Source: WYZ-LMO2 sp038731605
GTDB taxonomy: Archaea > Halobacteriota > Archaeoglobi > Archaeoglobales > Archaeoglobaceae
DNA: 64,000 bases
Assembly: GCA_038731605.1 (NCBI GenBank)
Contig: JAVYQP010000006.1
Location: forward strand, 1-64,000
Direction of reading: 5' to 3'
The position numbers and the translations under genes are program-made. Shown one piece after another: positions 1 through 8,423 of the stretch. Position 1 is the stretch's first letter. Every line of letters starts with the position of its first letter. The notes under the pieces were generated by a model. That model saw only the letters and a list, made by a program, of their open reading frames with translations. It did not search any database and was not told the origin of the DNA.

Positions 1-61
1 TACGATAAGGAATCGCTACAAAGAACTGGCTGAAAGGCTTGGAATAGAAATAATACTCTAA
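1..61 (+). CDS. tfb: Transcription initiation factor IIB (TFB), C-terminal end only
   Basis: The window opens inside a plus-strand gene. Reading from base 2, the last 19 codons give TIRNRYKELAERLGIEIIL and a TAA at 59-61. The TIRNRYKEL string is the classic end of the second cyclin fold of archaeal TFB, where it sits in the last DNA-contacting helix before a short hydrophobic tail. TFB bridges TBP bound at the TATA box to RNA polymerase. Only the tail is visible, so the zinc ribbon and B-reader cannot be checked. The gene converges on the glutaredoxin-like gene with 7 nt between stops. Confidence 0.75.
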   Translation, partial: TIRNRYKELAERLGIEIIL

Positions 62-68
62 AAATTTT

Positions 69-317
69 TTAGCTCTTCAAAAGCTCCTCAAGCTTTTCTC
101 TGTTGAAACCCAAAACCCACTTCTCGCCCTTAACAACCAAGGGCACTGAGTAGCTCTTTGAAATGCTGTGGATTTTCTCAATAACTTTCTTTCTCTCCTC
201 ACCTTCCAGCTTATCGACCCAAACAACTTCGAAGTCTGCTTTTGCGGACTGCAAAAACTCCAGAGCTCTTTTGCAGTGTGGACAAGTCGTTAAACCATAC
301 ACTACAATCTGCGCCAT
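69..317 (-). CDS. Glutaredoxin/thioredoxin-like small redox protein
   Basis: An 82-residue thioredoxin-fold protein. The redox motif CPHC lies at residues 12-15 after a beta strand (IVVYGLTT), and the cis-proline strand (SVPLVV) follows about 45 residues later. The family exchanges thiol-disulfide bonds in the cytoplasm; the partner is unknown. A longer reading frame extends to 392, but ATG 317 is preferred: the protein then begins directly at the first strand, and a TATA-like GTTTAAATAATG (336-347) sits about 25 nt upstream, as for a leaderless archaeal mRNA. It is a single gene, convergent with the TFB end. Confidence 0.8.
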   Translation of the reverse strand: MAQIVVYGLTTCPHCKRALEFLQSAKADFEVVWVDKLEGEERKKVIEKIHSISKSYSVPLVVKGEKWVLGFNREKLEELLKS

Positions 318-335
318 AGAAAAAATTATGTGGGC

Positions 336-347
336 ATTATTTAAACA
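336..347 (-). promoter_or_regulatory. TATA element of the glutaredoxin-like gene
   Basis: AT-rich TTTAAATAATG-type element centred about 25 nt upstream of the chosen start at 317. It supports that start over the longer frame. Confidence 0.45.
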
Positions 348-384
348 TTTCCCGGATTTGATGCACTGAGACAAATGCGATTTT

Positions 385-1149
385 TTACTCAAAGGTTCTG
401 CCCTCGAGCGACGGATCGTGTCCAGGGATTATTCGGGATTTCTTCACAATGCTCGTTGCCTTGTAACAGCTCTCGAACCAATCCTGAAGAGACACGTAGA
501 GCCCAATCGGGAAGAAGGGTGACTTTTGCGCTGGGATAACAGCTTTCCCGTGCTCGTTCTCGATCTCTATGTTTTGTCTCGGTGGGAACATGTTCATGTA
601 TGAGTAGAAGTGATCCGAAGCCATTAGATACTCTCCGCTCTTTGTTTTAACAAGGATTCCCTGTAGCCCAGGGGTATGCCCCGGCAAAGCTACAAGCTTT
701 ACACCATCTGCGATCTCCAAATCGCCTTTTACAAGGCAAAGATCCATACTCTCGAGCGTCTCGAGATACTTCTCGACGTATAAATCTCTTAGAACTGGCA
801 AAGGATTCATTGCGAACTCCCACTCCCTTTTCTGCACGTAAACTCTTGCGTTGTGGAAAAGATGCACGTTTGCGCAGTGATCGAAGTGCAAGTGGGTGAT
901 AACGAGGGTTTCAACGTCTTCTGGGCTGAGTTTTTCTTGCCCAAGCGCATTTATGACGCCCTTCTCACCGCCACCCTCAACGGGATACATAGCGTTTTCT
1001 GCAACCCCTGCGTCGACGACGATCTTCTCCTCTGCGTCTATCAACCAAATGTAAACCGGTCCCGATGCTATGTATTCCGAGCTCCCGAAAAAGAAGACGA
1101 CGCTTAAAGGAACCCTTATCTTAGCCTGAACCAACGGCTTAATCTGCAT
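385..1149 (-). CDS. Metallo-beta-lactamase-fold hydrolase (lactonase/glyoxalase II-like)
   Basis: A 254-residue MBL-fold enzyme. It has the metal-binding motif THLHFDH (ligands near residues 86-91), the second ligand motif PGHTPG, an Asp in SDHFY and a last His in IPGHDP. This is the layout of single-domain hydrolases such as N-acyl-homoserine lactonases and glyoxalase II relatives; the substrate cannot be read from sequence. The open frame continues to 1233, but ATG 1149 is chosen because a good TATA box (GGTTATATACC, 1168-1178) lies about 25 nt ahead. It is divergent from the PRC-barrel gene and shares its promoter region. Confidence 0.75.
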   Translation of the reverse strand: MQIKPLVQAKIRVPLSVVFFFGSSEYIASGPVYIWLIDAEEKIVVDAGVAENAMYPVEGGGEKGVINALGQEKLSPEDVETLVITHLHFDHCANVHLFHNARVYVQKREWEFAMNPLPVLRDLYVEKYLETLESMDLCLVKGDLEIADGVKLVALPGHTPGLQGILVKTKSGEYLMASDHFYSYMNMFPPRQNIEIENEHGKAVIPAQKSPFFPIGLYVSLQDWFESCYKATSIVKKSRIIPGHDPSLEGRTFE

Positions 1150-1167
1150 ATAAATCGTGAACAATGG

Positions 1168-1178
1168 GGTATATAACC
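1168..1178 (-). promoter_or_regulatory. TATA box of the MBL hydrolase gene
   Basis: GGTTATATACC on the minus strand, centred about 24 nt before ATG 1149. It fixes the start of the leaderless transcript. Confidence 0.5.
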
Positions 1179-1207
1179 ATTTTGACAAACTGCTTTTGAG
1201 GACAAAA

Positions 1208-1215
1208 TTTATATG
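1208..1215 (+). promoter_or_regulatory. TATA box of the PRC-barrel/DUF1614 operon
   Basis: TTTATATG about 30 nt upstream of ATG 1245. It is back-to-back with the promoter of the divergent MBL gene. Confidence 0.5.
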
Positions 1216-1244
1216 TGAGGGGCTAACTTTCACAGGGGATCGTA

Positions 1245-1487
1245 ATGAAAGTGTTGGCGAGAACCCTTTCGAGGAAAACCGTAGTATTGACCGATGGGAC
1301 AGTTGTGGGTGCGCTGTATAACATAACCGTGGACTTCAAAACGGGTGCGCTTTTAAATCTGATCGTTAAACCGATCAACGAGATTCCCGAGCTCAGGAGA
1401 GAGGAGAACATGTATATAATTCCCTTCTCCCTTGTCACCGCCCTCAAAGACTATATTGTGGTTGACAAGGAGAAGTTGAGAGCGTGA
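1245..1487 (+). CDS. PRC-barrel domain protein
   Basis: An 80-residue protein consisting of one small beta-barrel of the PRC type: alternating strands with LTDGTVVGALYNITVDFKTGALLNLIV, then a segment with YIIPFSLV and DYIVV. Stand-alone archaeal PRC-barrel proteins are small RNA-metabolism or, as found more recently, cell-division adaptors; the role here cannot be assigned from sequence. Its last codons overlap the GTG start of the membrane protein downstream by 4 nt, so the two are translated together. Confidence 0.75.
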   Translation: MKVLARTLSRKTVVLTDGTVVGALYNITVDFKTGALLNLIVKPINEIPELRREENMYIIPFSLVTALKDYIVVDKEKLRA

Positions 1488-2182
1488 GAGATTACCTTTT
1501 TCCCCCCATAATCTTCCCATTATTTTTGATCCTCATCGTTCTCCCGCTACTTGTGCTTTCCTTCGTTTTCGCAGGAACTGCGGTTTTCAAGCTCGTATTT
1601 GGAGTTGAAAGCGATAAAGCTGTGCTCCTACTTGTAATGATCGTGCTCGGGAGTTTGATAAACATCCCGCTGTTTGAAATGAAGGGGTGCGAAGTCATTC
1701 GAAGATACGAGATCTTCGGCTTTATCTACACAGTTAGGAGCAAGAAAAAGCTGATAGTTGCTGTGAACATAGGCGGTTGTGTTTTGCCGGTGATCCTTGC
1801 AACAAAACTCCTCTACGAAATTCTGGATTTCATACCGGTCCTCGTTTTCATCGGAACGTTTCTATTATCTTCGCTCATAATCTATGGTTTCGCCAGACCT
1901 GTTGCGGGTGTGGGGATCGTGGTTCCAATGATAATTCCTCCCATCGTTGCGACCGTCGCAAGTTATGTTGCGATTCTCTTAACCGATGCACCGATAATTC
2001 TACTCCCAAAGCTGTCCTTTAGCCTCGGTGTCCTCTCGGCGTTGTTCGGCGCAGACATTCTGCATCTTCGAGATATCGAGAAGATAGGCTACGGCGTTGT
2101 TAGCATCGGCGGTGCTGGAACATTCGACGGAATATTCCTCACTGGAATATTTGCGGTTCTTTTCTCAGTCCTGCTCGTCTAA
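1484..2182 (+). CDS. DUF1614-type integral membrane protein
   Basis: A 232-residue, very hydrophobic protein with about seven predicted membrane helices. The first is the Ile/Leu/Phe-rich stretch at residues 8-38, and short polar loops such as KGCEVIRRYEIFG lie between helices. It resembles the archaeal/bacterial DUF1614 family, which has no known function. The gene starts with GTG overlapping the PRC-barrel stop and converges on galE, their 3' ends overlapping by 18 nt. The Asp-rich or Cys active-site signatures of known transporters or proteases are absent. The family name is from memory and should be confirmed by profile search. Confidence 0.6.
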   Translation: MRDYLFPPIIFPLFLILIVLPLLVLSFVFAGTAVFKLVFGVESDKAVLLLVMIVLGSLINIPLFEMKGCEVIRRYEIFGFIYTVRSKKKLIVAVNIGGCVLPVILATKLLYEILDFIPVLVFIGTFLLSSLIIYGFARPVAGVGIVVPMIIPPIVATVASYVAILLTDAPIILLPKLSFSLGVLSALFGADILHLRDIEKIGYGVVSIGGAGTFDGIFLTGIFAVLFSVLLV

Positions 2183-3073
2183 AAGATCCCTTACAGCTTT
2201 TCTAACAGCCATTTCGCTGTTATACTTTGGCTTCCAACCGAGTTTCTTAAGCCTCTCGATCGATAGGAGCATCACTGGAACGTCGCCAACCCAGCCACGA
2301 TCACCGCCTGTGAACTTGAATCTCGGGTTCAAGTTCATCTCCTCGCAGACGATTTCCGCAATTCTCCTAACCTTTACTTGGTCTTCGCTTCCTATGTTGA
2401 AGATGTTCACAGATTCACTTGCTTTTAAGCCAGCGAACATCGCCTCAATGCAGTCCTCGATGTATATGTATGACTTGTTCTGCTCCCCATTGCCAAGGAT
2501 TTCGAGCTCGTTTGGATTTGCTTTCAGCTTCCTTATGAAATCGTAGATAACGCCATGCGTGCTCCTCTTGCCGATCACGTTTGCGAATCTGTAGATGTAT
2601 GCCACAAACCCAAAGGTGTGGCAGTAGGACTCGATCAACGCTTCGCATGCAAGCTTCGATGCACCATAAACGCTTATTGGATGCATAGGATAGTCTTCAG
2701 GAGTCGGAATCAGCTTCGCTTCACCGTAAACAGTTGATGTTGACGTGAAAATCATCCTCTTTACCCCTTCTTTCCTCATCGCCTCGAGTAGTCTGAAGGT
2801 GGCGACAACGTTGTTCCTGTATATCTCCTCCGGCTTCTCGGCTCCCACCCTTACGTCTGGGTTCGCTGCAAGGTGCCAAACCTCGTCTACGTTTTTGAGA
2901 AAAACCGTAATATCGTCTTTCGCCAAATCTGCAATGATGAGTTCCGCGTTCTCATTCACAAACTCTTTTTTACCACTTGAAAGGTTGTCGATAACCCTTA
3001 CATCGTCGATCTCAACGAGTTTGTCAACGAGGTGACTCCCTATGAATCCCGCACCACCAGTTACGAGAATCAT
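2165..3073 (-). CDS. galE: NAD-dependent sugar epimerase (UDP-glucose 4-epimerase type)
   Basis: A 302-residue extended short-chain dehydrogenase. The N-terminal Rossmann motif VTGGAGFIGSH binds NAD, the adenine-pocket Asp follows in IDNLSSG, and the catalytic YxxxK appears as VYGASK with the serine/threonine strand TSTSTVYGE. Family members interconvert nucleotide sugars such as UDP-glucose and UDP-galactose for glycans and glycolipids; exact substrate is inferred only. The frame is open to 3145 but ATG 3073 puts the Rossmann strand at residue 2, as is normal. It is divergent from the lsm operon and overlaps the DUF1614 gene at its 3' end. Confidence 0.8.
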   Translation of the reverse strand: MILVTGGAGFIGSHLVDKLVEIDDVRVIDNLSSGKKEFVNENAELIIADLAKDDITVFLKNVDEVWHLAANPDVRVGAEKPEEIYRNNVVATFRLLEAMRKEGVKRMIFTSTSTVYGEAKLIPTPEDYPMHPISVYGASKLACEALIESYCHTFGFVAYIYRFANVIGKRSTHGVIYDFIRKLKANPNELEILGNGEQNKSYIYIEDCIEAMFAGLKASESVNIFNIGSEDQVKVRRIAEIVCEEMNLNPRFKFTGGDRGWVGDVPVMLLSIERLKKLGWKPKYNSEMAVRKAVRDLLDEQD

Positions 3074-3081
3074 CAGCAAAG

Positions 3082-3091
3082 CTTTTATATG
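3082..3091 (+). promoter_or_regulatory. TATA box of the lsm operon
   Basis: CTTTTATATG, 40 nt before the lsm ATG, leaving room for a short leader carrying a strong ribosome-binding site (GGAGGTGA, 3117-3124). Confidence 0.5.
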
Positions 3092-3130
3092 TGGTTGATA
3101 TACTTTTTCCCACTTCGGAGGTGAGCGACG

Positions 3131-3349
3131 ATGCTTCCAAACCAAATGGTGAAGTCATTGCTCGGAAAGATGATCAGAGTCGAAATGAAGGGCGAGGAGC
3201 ACGAACTCGTTGGCAGATTAGAGGGTGTTGACGAATACATGAACTTATTTCTCACAAACGCAATGGAATGCAAGGGGGACGAGAAGATAAGAAATCTCGG
3301 GGAGATTATCCTAAGAGGAAACAACGTTGTTCTAATTAGACCAGAATGA
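3131..3349 (+). CDS. Archaeal Sm-like (Lsm) RNA-binding protein
   Basis: A 72-residue protein with both Sm motifs: Sm1 around GKMIRVEMKGEEHELVGRLEGVDEYMN (residues 12-38, with the DxxMN RNA-contact turn) and Sm2 in LGEIILRGNNVVLI (residues 56-69). Such proteins form heptameric rings binding U-rich RNA, tRNA precursors and small RNAs. The start is backed by a strong Shine-Dalgarno sequence 6 nt upstream. Its stop overlaps the start of the winged-helix gene (ATGA), so the two are cotranslated. Confidence 0.92.
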   Translation: MLPNQMVKSLLGKMIRVEMKGEEHELVGRLEGVDEYMNLFLTNAMECKGDEKIRNLGEIILRGNNVVLIRPE

Positions 3350-3729
3350 CTGATTTTCAGCTCGTTGATACAAGAGAAGAGATATTGAAAATTCTCGAGG
3401 AGAAGGGCGAAATTCTCCAGAAAGACCTTTGGAAGGAGCTGAAGATAGACAGCAGTAAGTGCTCGAGAATTCTGAGAAAACTCGAAAAAGAGGGGCTGAT
3501 AAAAAGAGTAGAGGTTGTCGTCGACGGCGTCAAGACTTTCAAAATAGTCTCTTCAAAGTTCGAAGAGAAGAAAGCGGAGGAGGAGAAGCTCGATCTTAGG
3601 ACAGTGATGGACAGAATAGAACAGGTCTCGAAGCTACCGCCGTGCTATGGCTGTCTCGATACCGAGTGCGAAGCGCAACGCTGTTTGAAGCTTGAGGTCT
3701 GGTTTTTGAAGTTGTGCAAGATGGGATAG
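3346..3729 (+). CDS. Winged-helix DNA-binding protein with C-terminal cysteine cluster
   Basis: A 127-residue protein in two parts. Residues about 8-62 are a winged helix: a first helix REEILKILEEKG, a second helix with QKDLWKEL, a recognition helix (SSKCSRILRKLEKEGLI) and a wing (VEVVVDGVKTFKIV). After a charged linker, the C-terminus holds CYGCLDTECEAQRC plus a final Cys at LCKMG, which could bind an Fe-S cluster or zinc. It is inferred to be a redox- or metal-responsive regulator. It is the second gene of the lsm operon and lies 33 nt before lon. Confidence 0.65.
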   Translation: MTDFQLVDTREEILKILEEKGEILQKDLWKELKIDSSKCSRILRKLEKEGLIKRVEVVVDGVKTFKIVSSKFEEKKAEEEKLDLRTVMDRIEQVSKLPPCYGCLDTECEAQRCLKLEVWFLKLCKMG

Positions 3730-3762
3730 GTATTTTAAGCATGAAGAGAATATAAGCGTGAG

Positions 3763-5628
3763 ATGGAGGAAGTTAAGGATCTGCTTGGTGGGCTGGAATT
3801 CGAAGACACGAGTCAAATAAAGGTTCCGGAGAGGTTAATAGACCAAGTAATAGGGCAGGATCATGCGGTAGAGGCGATAAAGAAGGCTGCGGTGCAGAAA
3901 AGGCATGTGATGCTCATCGGATCTCCCGGAACGGGAAAGTCGATGTTGGCAAAGGCGATGGCAGAGCTACTGCCGAAGGAGGAGCTCGAAGACATCCTTG
4001 TGTATCCGAACCCACAAGATCCGAATCAGCCAAAAATCAAGCTTGTTCCTGCGGGAAAAGGTAGGGAGATCGTTGAAGCGTATAAGCAGGAGGCAATGAA
4101 GAAAGCGCAAGCAAGGAACTTCATGATATTCTCCCTCGTGCTACTCGTCGTCCTCTACACGATCATAACAAATCCTGCGAACTTCATCTGGGGGCTCATA
4201 GCTGCAATCCTTCTTCTGATGGTTGCGAGATACTTCATCCCAAAGGAAGAGAGGAACGTGCCCAAGCTCCTTGTTGACAACTCCGAAAAGAAGACTGCCC
4301 CGTTTGAAGATGCGACAGGGGCGCATGCAGGTGCGTTGTTTGGCGATGTCCGCCACGATCCATTCCAGAGCGGTGGACTTGAAACGCCTGCACATGAAAG
4401 GGTTGAAGCTGGAGCGATTCACAGAGCGCACAAAGGCGTTCTCTACATCGACGAGATAAACACGCTCACGATCGAATCTCAGCAGAAGCTTTTAACCGCC
4501 TTACAAGACAAGAAGTTCCCGATAACTGGGCAAAGCGAAAGGAGCAGTGGAGCTATGGTTCGCACCGAACCAGTGCCCTGCGACTTCATCTTAGTCGCAG
4601 CCGGAAACCTCGATGCTCTGATGGGCATGCATCCAGCGTTGCGGAGCAGAATCGAAGGATACGGTTACGAGATCTACATGAACGACACGATGCCAGACAC
4701 CGCCGAGAATAGGCGGAAGTTGGTTCGATTCGTCGCTCAGGAAGTCGTCAAAGATGGGAAGATTCCGCACTTCGACAAGTATGCGGTCGCCGAGATAATA
4801 AGGGAGGCGATGAGGAGGGCGGGGAGAAGGAATCACCTAACCCTTAGGCTTAGGGAACTTGGAGGGCTGATAAGGACTGCAGGAGATATTGCAAAGAGCG
4901 AGGGGTCGAATCTTGTTAGGCTTGAGCATGTTTTGAAGGCGAAGAAGATAGCGAAGACGATAGAAGAACAGCTTGCGGACAAATACATCGAGAGAAGGAA
5001 GGACTACAGACTTTTCATAACCGAGGGCTATGAAATCGGGAGAGTTAATGGGCTCGCAGTCATTGGCGAATCCGCTGGAATAGTGCTACCGATAATCGCA
5101 GAGGTTACGCCCGGGATGAGCAGATCTGAAGGGAAGGTGATCGCAACTGGAAGATTGCAAGAGATTGCGAGAGAGGCGGTTATGAACGTTTCAGCGATCA
5201 TAAAGAAAATACTCGGCAAAGACACAGCGAATTACGACATTCACATTCAGTTCGTTGGAACATACGAAGGTGTTGAAGGTGATTCTGCGAGCATAAGCAT
5301 CGCAACCGCCGTGATTTCGGCAATCGAAGGCATACCTGTGGATCAATCCATAGCGATGACCGGAAGCCTATCGGTTCGTGGCGATGTGTTGCCCGTTGGC
5401 GGTGTTACGCAGAAGATCGAAGCTGCGATCCAAGCTGGGCTAAAGAAGGTGATAATCCCGAAGGGCAACACGGATGACGTTTTGCTCGACGCAGAGCACG
5501 AGGGCAAAATAGAGATAATACCGGTTTCGAGAATCGAAGAAGTGCTTGAACATGCGCTCGCAGACAGTGAAAAGAAGGCAAAGCTTATTTCGAAGTTCAA
5601 GGAATACGCCTATGCCTTAGCGAACTGA
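3763..5628 (+). CDS. lon: Membrane-anchored archaeal Lon protease (LonB)
   Basis: A 621-residue ATP-dependent protease, the length usual for archaeal LonB. Walker A is GSPGTGKS at residues 53-60 and Walker B lies around VLYIDE (226-231). Two membrane helices (about 120-158) interrupt the AAA+ domain, placing the chamber on the inner face of the membrane. The C-terminal protease domain has the catalytic serine S508 in EGDSAS and lysine K551 in GGVTQK, a Ser-Lys dyad. It degrades unfolded proteins. All motifs are intact. The gene converges on ino1 with a 19-nt overlap. Confidence 0.96.
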   Translation: MEEVKDLLGGLEFEDTSQIKVPERLIDQVIGQDHAVEAIKKAAVQKRHVMLIGSPGTGKSMLAKAMAELLPKEELEDILVYPNPQDPNQPKIKLVPAGKGREIVEAYKQEAMKKAQARNFMIFSLVLLVVLYTIITNPANFIWGLIAAILLLMVARYFIPKEERNVPKLLVDNSEKKTAPFEDATGAHAGALFGDVRHDPFQSGGLETPAHERVEAGAIHRAHKGVLYIDEINTLTIESQQKLLTALQDKKFPITGQSERSSGAMVRTEPVPCDFILVAAGNLDALMGMHPALRSRIEGYGYEIYMNDTMPDTAENRRKLVRFVAQEVVKDGKIPHFDKYAVAEIIREAMRRAGRRNHLTLRLRELGGLIRTAGDIAKSEGSNLVRLEHVLKAKKIAKTIEEQLADKYIERRKDYRLFITEGYEIGRVNGLAVIGESAGIVLPIIAEVTPGMSRSEGKVIATGRLQEIAREAVMNVSAIIKKILGKDTANYDIHIQFVGTYEGVEGDSASISIATAVISAIEGIPVDQSIAMTGSLSVRGDVLPVGGVTQKIEAAIQAGLKKVIIPKGNTDDVLLDAEHEGKIEIIPVSRIEEVLEHALADSEKKAKLISKFKEYAYALAN

Positions 5629-6794
5629 CTGAACCAATTCTTCAGCATCACAAATTGCTCGTGCGTGTTCACAACATCGCAGTCCATCGGGCTCTTGAAG
5701 AAGAAGGCAAGCTCTTTCACAACCCCGCTTACTCCATTTTTCTTTGCAAATAGGAGCAGTCTTGCGATGTCTAAGATTAGTGGCGAAGCGACGATTGCAT
5801 CTATTGCGTCCCAGATGAAGTAGAACTTCATGAGTTTCCCAAGGAATCCCTTGAAGTGGATGAAGTCGAACGCAGTCTTGTTGTCGACAAGGCTTGGGAA
5901 GAACTCGATTTGCGTGATGCTGAAAGGCGAATAACCGAGGGCTTTCTCCAAAACCTTGTCCTTGCTTATTATCTTACTCTCTCTGTTGTCCTTTGCGGAG
6001 AGCACTTTCCCATCGTAATCGCCGAGGATGTTGTAGCTCATCCACCCAACAACTTCGAGATTTCTGTATGCGAACATCGGCGCAAGAGTTGTTTTTATCA
6101 GCGTCTCTCCAGTTTTCCCATCGTTTCCCGCATGCGGGACGTTGTTTTCTTTTGCAAGCTGTTTAAGAGCTGGGATCGAAGAACCAACGCTTGGCGTGAA
6201 GTTCGCATAAGGTATTCGAAGCTTCAACGCACTGTAGGCGTAGAGCATGCTTGCAGTCGCAAATTCTTTTGCGTTGTTGTCGATCATTTCCTCAAATCCC
6301 TCCAGGCTACCATGGTATTTTTTGCTAAACTTTGGAACTGGTTCCGTCGATGCGACGTTTACAACGACAGTTTCATCGTCTGCAAATTCCTTCAAATCTC
6401 TCGTTATCCTTTCCACGATTTCCCTAAGACTCAACTCCTCGTCTTCCAAGGTCTCTATTTTCCCGAGCTCTCTAATACCGGAACCACAGTTCAACGCAGT
6501 CCCCTTCTTCGCAACAACCCTTTCCAAATCTGCCCTGACAGCGTTTAAAACCTCGAGGTCGAAGTGCTTGTTTTGGATCCAATGCTCCTGCAAAGCTACG
6601 AATGCGTTCGGCAACATCCTTATCTCATGCCCCCCGAACTCGAAGTCAAAGGGAACGATTGCGTCAAGCTGGTTAAAGGGATCGAGTGCAGTTACAAGCC
6701 CCGTTCTATCCGTAACCCCCTTCTCTATAGCCTTCGCTCCCGCCATTGCAGTTGTTGCTACGATTCCGTATGCGCCAATCAACCAAAGTTTCAT
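5610..6794 (-). CDS. ino1: Myo-inositol-1-phosphate synthase
   Basis: A 394-residue enzyme converting glucose 6-phosphate to L-myo-inositol 1-phosphate with bound NAD. It shows the N-terminal Rossmann loop (GAYGIVATTA), the family stretch around SVGSSIPALKQ, GNDGKTGETLIK and the signature region WMSYNILGDYDG. In Archaeoglobus the product feeds both archaeal phospholipid head groups and the osmolyte di-myo-inositol phosphate, used under heat stress. The start overlaps the stop of the M42 peptidase gene by 4 nt, making it the third gene of the hxlB-M42-ino1 operon. The gene for the next DIP step is not in this window. Confidence 0.93.
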   Translation of the reverse strand: MKLWLIGAYGIVATTAMAGAKAIEKGVTDRTGLVTALDPFNQLDAIVPFDFEFGGHEIRMLPNAFVALQEHWIQNKHFDLEVLNAVRADLERVVAKKGTALNCGSGIRELGKIETLEDEELSLREIVERITRDLKEFADDETVVVNVASTEPVPKFSKKYHGSLEGFEEMIDNNAKEFATASMLYAYSALKLRIPYANFTPSVGSSIPALKQLAKENNVPHAGNDGKTGETLIKTTLAPMFAYRNLEVVGWMSYNILGDYDGKVLSAKDNRESKIISKDKVLEKALGYSPFSITQIEFFPSLVDNKTAFDFIHFKGFLGKLMKFYFIWDAIDAIVASPLILDIARLLLFAKKNGVSGVVKELAFFFKSPMDCDVVNTHEQFVMLKNWFSQFAKA

Positions 6795-7837
6795 CGCTCC
6801 ACCTCAAAATAGCTGTTCACGTTTTCCAAGGCTTTTGCAACCAAATCGACAGCCCAATGAACGTCGTTCAAATCCACGACTTCGACTGGGCTATGGATGT
6901 ATCTCGCCGGAACGCTAATAACGCCAGCCGGAATTCCTTCTTTTGTCAAGTTAATCGCAGTCGCATCGGTTGTGCCACCTTCAGCGACCTCGAGCTGGTA
7001 GGGAATTCCATTCTTCTCCGCAGTCTCCCTCAACCAACGAAGGACTTTTTGCGAAACTATTAACCCACGACCAGATGCGTCGACGATCGTTATCACCGGA
7101 CCCTTGCCAAGGGATATGTCCATGTGCACACTTTCGCTCCCCGGAAAATCCGTCGAAACACAGGAATCGATTGCAATTGCGAGATCTGGCGACAACGCAT
7201 AAGCCGAGCACTTCGCTCCTTTTAGTCCAACCTCCTCTTGCACAGTGGCTACGAAGTGAACAGTCGCAGGGCTTTTGCACTTCTTAAAGCTCTCTATCGC
7301 AACCGCAACACCAATGCGGTTGTCAAAGGATTTTCCTGTGATTCGATTGTTTGCAAGCAGTGCAACTTCTCTGTCGATCGCTATAGGAGTTCCAACGTCG
7401 ATCCCGAGGTTTAGAACATCTTCTTTGCTCTTCGCTCCGACGTCGATGAACATGTCGCTTATCTCGACTGCCTTCTTTCTCTCCTCATCCTTCATCACGT
7501 GCGGGGGTTTACAGCCGACTACGCCATAGACTTTCTTTTTCCCATAGAGCACGACTCTTTGCGCAAGCGCTATCTGCGAGAACCAACCGCCGATGGGAGC
7601 GAACCTTATGAACCCCTTCTCGTCGATTTTTTTCACGACGAAACCGATTTCGTCCATGTGTGCGGTTAGCATTACGCTCCTTTCGTTCCCGTTCTTTGTC
7701 GCTATAAGATTGCCCAGGTTGTCCACTCTTATCTCGTCCGCATAACCTTCGATCTCCGCCCTTATCAAATCCCTAAGCTCGTCTTCGAATCCACTTACAC
7801 CATGGGCGTTGCTGAGCTTCTTTATCAGCTCTAACAT
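6791..7837 (-). CDS. M42-family metallo-aminopeptidase (TET-like)
   Basis: A 348-residue M42 peptidase (often mislabelled endoglucanase). Metal ligands and catalytic residues are all present in order: AHMDEIGF, SFDNRIG, the EE pair in VQEEVGL, AIDSC and a late His in RYIHSPVE. Relatives form dodecameric tetrahedral particles that trim peptides left by the proteasome or Lon. It overlaps hxlB by 7 nt upstream and ino1 by 4 nt downstream, so it belongs to the same minus-strand transcript although its function is unrelated to sugar phosphates. Confidence 0.9.
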   Translation of the reverse strand: MLELIKKLSNAHGVSGFEDELRDLIRAEIEGYADEIRVDNLGNLIATKNGNERSVMLTAHMDEIGFVVKKIDEKGFIRFAPIGGWFSQIALAQRVVLYGKKKVYGVVGCKPPHVMKDEERKKAVEISDMFIDVGAKSKEDVLNLGIDVGTPIAIDREVALLANNRITGKSFDNRIGVAVAIESFKKCKSPATVHFVATVQEEVGLKGAKCSAYALSPDLAIAIDSCVSTDFPGSESVHMDISLGKGPVITIVDASGRGLIVSQKVLRWLRETAEKNGIPYQLEVAEGGTTDATAINLTKEGIPAGVISVPARYIHSPVEVVDLNDVHWAVDLVAKALENVNSYFEVER

Positions 7838-8376
7838 ACCTTCACCTCGTTCTCTATCGCATGCCTCTTCGCAAGATCTTCTTCCCTTAAATTTTTCTTC
7901 TCTATGATCTCCGCAACAGTTCCATCGAGGAATATGAGAGCAGTCACCTCAAACAGCGTTCCCATCGGTGCTATGCGCTTGGTTTCTTTATCCAGCCTGT
8001 TTTTTAAGACTACAGAGAAGTCTGAAAGCTTTGACAATGTCGAATTTTCCGCAGACGTTATTGCAACGACCTTCGCTCCAATTTCCTTGGCTTTTTTCGC
8101 AATTGCAACAACGTATCCAGTTTCCCCGCTACCAGAGATCGCAACAAGTAAATCGCCATTTTCGATTCTCGGCGTCGTCGTTTCGCCTATCACAAAGGCT
8201 CTGTATCCGAGGTGCATTAGTCGCATCGCAAAAGCTTTCGCCACAAGCCCGCTTCTACCTATTCCCACCACGAAAACCCTCTCTGCTTCTTCGATGAATC
8301 GTATGAAGCAGTCCACTCTCTCCTGATCATAAACTTCCTTGACACTTCTCGTGATCAAGTCCAGGAACTTTTGCAT
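7831..8376 (-). CDS. hxlB: 6-phospho-3-hexuloisomerase (SIS domain)
   Basis: A 181-residue SIS-domain isomerase. Visible motifs are VGIGRSGLVAKAFAMRL (phosphosugar loop), the LVAISGSGET loop, AITSAENSTL and the C-terminal PMGTLFE. The enzyme interconverts 3-hexulose 6-phosphate and fructose 6-phosphate; in archaea lacking the oxidative pentose-phosphate route it works backwards with hexulose-phosphate synthase to make ribulose 5-phosphate. The synthase partner is not seen here. It is the first gene of a three-gene minus operon, divergent from the PiT permease gene. Confidence 0.88.
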   Translation of the reverse strand: MQKFLDLITRSVKEVYDQERVDCFIRFIEEAERVFVVGIGRSGLVAKAFAMRLMHLGYRAFVIGETTTPRIENGDLLVAISGSGETGYVVAIAKKAKEIGAKVVAITSAENSTLSKLSDFSVVLKNRLDKETKRIAPMGTLFEVTALIFLDGTVAEIIEKKNLREEDLAKRHAIENEVKVC

Positions 8377-8423
8377 GAAGCTGGTTTTCGAAAGGCTTAA
8401 TAAGTGTATCCAAAACCTCTACC

